NCBI RefSeq assembly: GCF_958979055.1
Contig: NC_084886.1
Location: 15,286,154 to 15,350,153 of the forward strand
Source of the DNA: Alnus glutinosa
Taxonomy: Eukaryota; Streptophyta; Magnoliopsida; Fagales; Betulaceae
DNA: 64,000 nt
Reading direction: 5' to 3'
The notes under the pieces were generated by a model. That model was not told the origin of the DNA, did not search any database, and was given only the letters and a program-made list of their open reading frames with translations. The translations under genes were made by a program, and so were the position numbers. Below, piece after piece: positions 60,801-64,000 of this stretch; position 1 is the first letter of the stretch, and every line of letters begins with the position of its first letter.

Positions 60801-62564
60801 TTTGTATATAACACTACAGAGGTTGCTTGAGTTGGGGCAAGTCAGTTACCCATAACCCGACAGCCGATGCAACCCCTGTCAGAAATTGTTTTTCTTGCCA
60901 ACTCTTGCCTGACCAATGTTGGAAGCTGACTTTTTTACCGTTGGTTTGGTCAGGTTGGGTATTTTTCTCAGCCCCCGCTCTTTTATCAAGGGTCTGTTTT
61001 GTGGAACTAAGATTTGTCGTTACTATTCATTTTCCATTTTTTGCTCCCTTGGCATAGCTAAGGGCATCAAATCATCTACAAATGGTCAGCAGATTAAAAC
61101 TCCTCTTCAGGGTGAAAGGACCAGTAATGATGTTTTGATAATAGAAAATAATCTTTAACTTCTAACAGAGAGATTCCTACGCAAATGTATCTTCTGGGCT
61201 ATACACTTAATTTCCACCCTTGTTTAATCTAGACTTGAAATTAACCTTAAAAATGATCTCATCTAAACATCTAATTGTTCCTGTAAAACAATTTGTGGCC
61301 CTACTTCGCTCTAATTAGAAATTCTAATATAGTGTTTGTGAGCGACTTTGTTGCTCTTGTTTTATCAGGGGACTTTTGTTTTGTGGCATTGAAATACATC
61401 GATACTATTTATTTTGCGTTTTTGCTCCCTTGATCTAGCTCAGGTCATCTACCTACTAATTTGGTTGTTCCATTGAGAAGCTTCAGAGACCTCTCCCGAT
61501 AGAGTCTGTTGCGTTTATAAAAAGATTACATCCTGTTGGGTTATACACCATGGTTAACTGAGAATGAAAATAGTGATTTTTTTAAAAAAATAAAAAATAA
61601 AAAAAAAATAAAATAAAATACTGCATATAATCATAAGCCCAAAAAAAGAAAGAAAAGAAAGCGCGGAAGAAAAAAAAAAGGTGGACTTGATTACATAGTA
61701 TAAGGGGTTCAGATATTTTATCAGTTTCCAGTCAGTCAATTCAGTCTTCTATCTCATAGTGCATTGGTTGGTATTAGATTTTCACTAATTTTCTCGAATC
61801 CAATATTTGTGCTGATGTTTGTTGTTTTCATGTGTTAAGTTCTCTAGTATTTGTACTGTATATTTTAACTAAGAGAATATACATAGTATTATTACATGTG
61901 GCGCCTAATGTTTCCAGCATATGGACGTGTCCTAATATGTGAGCTAGAATATTTCAGGGGGTGCCATATCCAGCTTTGCCCAAGCGTGACAAGCCTCGAC
62001 GTGTTGAGCTATATTTCTCTAGTTGGATTATCAGGGCTGGTAAGAAGTGTTGTTTATTTAATTGATTTTTGCAACAATTTTGGTGAGCAAATTTTAGTGA
62101 CAACCGAGTGTTGCTGCTTCATTTGCTGAATTTGGAGAATCTGTGCAGTGGAATCTCGCAAGGGAGATGGACAGTTGTCAGCATGTGAGGTTACCCTTAT
62201 ACATTATGAAGACATGGGGATTCCCAAAGATGTGGCAAAGCTAGGAGTCCGTCATGGGATGTGGGGGGCTGTCAAGAAATTGCACTCCTCCGGGATGAGA
62301 GCATACCAGAATGCAAGAAAATCGGAGGTTTCTTTGTCTAGAAGTGCTTCGTTGGCAAGAATCACCACGAAGATTTCTTTAGAGCCAGTTTCTGGTGAAG
62401 AGGAAAAACATGAACCTCCCCGCAAAGAGAGACCAAAAGGTGATGGCATCGATTGGAAATGGTTAGCTATAGGTGGAACTGTGGCTCTGGTTTGTGGACT
62501 TCACTCGGGTGCAATAGGGAAAGCCTTGTTACTCGGAGCAGGGCAGAGATTTGCTCGGAGGTGA
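48877..62564 (+). CDS. START-domain (polyketide cyclase/lipid transport-like) membrane protein, 6 exons, 428 aa
   Basis: Member of the plant START superfamily (At3g23080/At4g14500 type); lipid or sterol binding is expected from the fold, but no ligand is known. Exons: 48877-49238, 52354-52519, 59829-60005, 60122-60205, 61958-62039, 62149-62564; all GT-AG, phases agree, no stops. Start [11 protein letters not shown] follows a GC-rich leader. A transmembrane segment (about 21-43, [20 protein letters not shown]) is followed by a basic loop. The START domain spans about 135-325: [72 protein letters not shown] and [18 protein letters not shown] second hydrophobic segment ([16 protein letters not shown]) lies near the C-terminus, which ends AGQRFARR. 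Introns 1 (3.1 kb) and 2 (7.3 kb) are filled with transposons. Confidence 0.92.
50423..51306. mobile_element. TIR element, 884 bp, carrying a captured gene fragment
   Basis: The left end is GAGCATTCCCAGCAGCCACC and the right end read in reverse is GAGCATTCCCAGCAACTACC. The similarity extends further inward (GTTCCCTAAATTTTAG / TTTCCTAAATGTAGGG). It sits inside a LINE ORF1 fragment. The flanks (TTAT on the left, TAAG on the right) suggest a short TWA-like target as for PIF/Harbinger elements, but this is not exact. The cargo is a glycosyltransferase piece on the minus strand. Confidence 0.7.
50607..51077 (-). pseudogene. Captured DUF604 (fringe-like) glycosyltransferase fragment
   Basis: An open minus-strand frame of about 156 codons with no start region. 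It reads [49 protein letters not shown] (with the DDD metal-binding motif), [37 protein letters not shown], then [20 protein letters not shown] and [10 protein letters not shown], then stop. This is the central part of a plant DUF604 / beta-1,3-glucosyltransferase-like protein. It is bounded by the TIRs of the 50423-51306 element. The end at GFHTAG next to GTCC suggests capture of a genomic exon up to its donor site. The frame is uninterrupted, so the capture may be fairly recent. Confidence 0.85.
54028..56351 (+). pseudogene. LINE ORF1 (gag-like) with a frameshift and an insertion
   Basis: Starts [16 protein letters not shown] at 54028. A frame break near 54125 shifts into [18 protein letters not shown] (54129-54584), then [19 protein letters not shown] and [20 protein letters not shown], a layout like plant LINE ORF1/DUF4283 proteins. 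After a repeat-rich interruption the C-terminal part is open at 55740-56351: [20 protein letters not shown], acidic [19 protein letters not shown] and the end KGKAHML. No zinc knuckle was found. It is likely inactive. Confidence 0.7.
55163..55640. repeat. Repeat with many TCCGGA motifs
   Basis: TCCGGAC/T occurs at about 55258, 55279, 55300, 55374, 55450, 55472, 55522 and 55611, mostly within GTCCGGACG or ATCCGGATG. The spacing is irregular. The segment splits LINE ORF1; imperfect 22-bp direct repeats (TCTTTCCGGTGTTATGACAA near 55143 and CCTTTCCAGTGTTACTACAA near 55732) flank the wider region. The class is unknown; it could be a retroelement internal region. Confidence 0.6.
59390..59711 (-). 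mobile_element. Intact TRIM retroelement, 322 bp, 116-bp LTRs, 5-bp target duplication
   Basis: Read on the minus strand: 5' LTR 59711-59596 (TGTTAAAAAACCCACATTGC ... GGACTTTATCA), a primer-binding site TGGTATCAGAAC directly after it (59595-59584), a 78-bp interior, and a 3' LTR 59505-59390 (TGTTAAGAGTCCCACATTGC ... GGACTTTATCA). Both LTRs are exactly 116 bp and differ at only a few places. The flanks are ATTGT at 59385-59389 and 59712-59716, a perfect 5-bp target duplication. It encodes nothing, as usual for terminal-repeat retrotransposons in miniature. It is inserted near the 3' end of the ORF2 LINE. Confidence 0.9.
60395..61460 (+). repeat. Degenerate tandem duplication inside START-gene intron 4
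   Basis: AATGGTCAGCAGATTAAA followed by CTCCTCTTCAGGG and GAAAGGACCAGTAATGAT occurs at about 60400 and 61079. A second block around TTTTGTGG...TTTTTGCTCCCTTG...ATCTAC occurs at about 60990-61077 and 61380-61452. The order block 1, block 2, block 1, block 2 shows a tandem duplication of one intron segment, the first copy carrying about 300 bp of extra sequence. Confidence 0.6.
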
Positions 62565-63495
62565 GAGTTAGCCTCTTGAGAAGAGACATTGCATTTCTAT
62601 CTGTTGAGGATTCATTAAAAATTTATTCACATATGAACGACCACATGGATTGTTCTTCATTTTCATCCATAAAAAAGTTCATTTTCTATTATTCTTATTA
62701 TTATAATTTGGCCTCTATGGTGGCGTCTGTGTCTCTAATGCCGTCGTACTACCTCGGTTGGTTGGTGTGGATTTAGCATCATCTTGAAGCTTCCAAGCTT
62801 TTGAGGTAGATTATTGTTGACAATTAATTTCCAGAGACTGATTTTTCTTAATTTTATCTTCGTACTTCACTTCGACTCTATAAACCCGTGGTTTTTTTTC
62901 AGGTCTGCAATACTTTAAATCCTGATCAAATTATTTGCAATGAATAAGTGGGAAAATCCTGATCTCATTTATTTGTTGATAACAGGTTGGAATGTGTCAT
63001 GTCACTTTTTTTATGTTCTTTTTCTTAGATATCGATGACGTGGTATATTCTTAATCATTTGTTTATAAAGGAGGAGGCATTGTAATTTGTAGGCACTGCA
63101 ATACCTAAGGGTGTATTTCAGAAGATCCTGATTCATCTAGTTTTGCATTTGAATAGAAACCAAAATTTATTAGCTTTTAAAAATGGATCCATTTGTAAGA
63201 TAGGTATCGTTGAGAACAATTAGGAGAGGCATTATTCCCCCAGACGTGCAACAACAATTGGCCTTTGTCGCTTATCAGAGCACCATATGCTTTGAAGTTG
63301 TGGCAGCAATCCACTTTTGCAAGTTGGAATGAAGCTAAAGTTGATGGCGCCTTCTTTTATGTCAAAACAGTAGATTGACTCATTGACCCTATCTCGGATG
63401 GATAGATAGCACAACTTTATCAACAATTGACCGTATCTCCGATGGATAGGATGATTTTACCTATATAACTATTTAAAAACGTAATAAATTTTTGA
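62565..63495 (+). other. 3' UTR of the START gene and intergenic
   Basis: Sequence after the START stop codon; the 3' UTR probably lies within the first few hundred bases. No second gene is supported. Confidence 0.5.
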
Positions 63496-63840
63496 AAAAA
63501 AGTATATATACTCACTTTCTTAATACTATTACTTCATTTCAATGTCCCCTCTAAAACTATAAAAAATATCCTTCATAAAATTATAAAAATTCTTAAAAAA
63601 ATATAAAAAAAAAAAAAAAAATTTTTTTTTTTTTTTTTTTTTAACAAAAAATCTAAATTTCATTTAATGTTTTCTTTTTAAAAATTTCATTTTTAAATTT
63701 TTTTTTTTTCGAATTTAGAAGAACATTTTTTGTCTTATTGAAAAAAATTTATGGTCATTTTTGTCTTTTTGTTGGTCTTGGAGAACATTGACTTTTTTTG
63801 GTAATTTTAGGGGGTAAATATATTTTTCCTTTATATATAT
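63496..63840. mobile_element. MITE, family A copy in inverse orientation
   Basis: The right arm in reverse complement reads AAATATATTTACCCCCTAAA, then AGTCAATGTTCTCCAAG, then ACCAACAAAAAGACAAAAATG. This matches the left arm of the 40991-41546 element. The left arm has TTTCAATGTCCCCTCTAAAA. The centre is A/T homopolymer. A TA run follows at 63833-63847. Confidence 0.6.
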
Positions 63841-63884
63841 ATATATAAACTTAAAAATGAAAGCAAAAAATAATAATAATTATT

Positions 63885-64000
63885 ATGGGGTGGCTCCTAG
63901 GGTTGGCCAGGATATGATTTTGACCACCCCTAATGACCAGTCTGGGAGGTGGCTGAAACAACCTTCAAGGCCATTTGGGGGTCACCCCCATTTAGCAAGG
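63885..64000. repeat. CCACCC/GGGTGG-rich repeat, cut by the window end
   Basis: Alternating GGGGTGGCTCC, GACCACCCC, GGGAGGTGGCTG and GGGGGTCACCCCC blocks form short inverted repeats. It resembles the block at 1-120. Confidence 0.5.

Noticed and set aside
1..64000. CRISPR arrays, operons and tRNA or rRNA genes
   Set aside because: No regularly spaced repeats with unique spacers, no prokaryotic gene organisation, and no complete tRNA B-box/A-box pair or rRNA match was seen. GGTTCGAGA at 43024 belongs to miR166*.

Overview
This is nuclear DNA from a flowering plant. It is AT-rich, its genes carry many GT-AG introns, and it is full of MITEs, LTR remnants and LINEs. The protein genes and a MIR166 locus match eudicots. 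The mix of repeats suggests a woody rosid, perhaps Fagales, but the window alone does not prove the species.

Six protein genes and one microRNA gene can be rebuilt exon by exon, all with intact reading frames. From left to right: (1) minus strand, 3829-9817, a CWF19-like splicing-associated protein, 10 exons, 779 aa; (2) minus strand, 14965-18143, the DNA-repair protein XRCC4, 5 exons, 257 aa; (3) plus strand, 19751-25422, ureidoglycolate amidohydrolase (UAH), 12 exons, 470 aa; (4) minus strand, 26043-27975, an Alba-domain nucleic-acid-binding protein, 5 exons, 151 aa, convergent with UAH; (5) plus strand, coding 35825-38117, a WVD2-like/TPX2-domain microtubule protein, 410 aa, with an untranslated first exon near 33.1-33.25 kb; (6) plus strand, about 42.9-43.1 kb, a MIR166 precursor with its TATA box; (7) plus strand, 48877-62564, a START-domain membrane protein, 6 exons, 428 aa. 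The genes are unrelated housekeeping and developmental functions, as is usual in plant chromosomes, and do not form a pathway.

The space between genes is mostly old transposons. The left flank holds several MITEs, an intron-bearing fragment of an unrecognised gene (2.0-2.85 kb), a Copia-type primer-binding site just upstream of the CWF19 gene, a long-TIR element (10.6-11.5 kb), a dead Ty3/Gypsy gag and a PPR pseudogene. A 574-bp hAT-type MITE with a perfect 8-bp target duplication lies upstream of XRCC4.

The most informative region is the 13.7-kb START gene. Intron 1 holds an ORF1-type LINE fragment, itself split by a TIR element carrying a piece of a DUF604 glycosyltransferase gene. Intron 2 holds a 6.8-kb nest: an ORF2-bearing LINE (9-bp target duplication) interrupted by an ORF1-only LINE (14-bp target duplication) and by an intact 322-bp TRIM retroelement (116-bp LTRs, 5-bp target duplication). 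The reading frame across all of this is preserved. The ORF1-only LINE copies look like a plant counterpart of half-LINE elements and are the least ordinary thing in the window.
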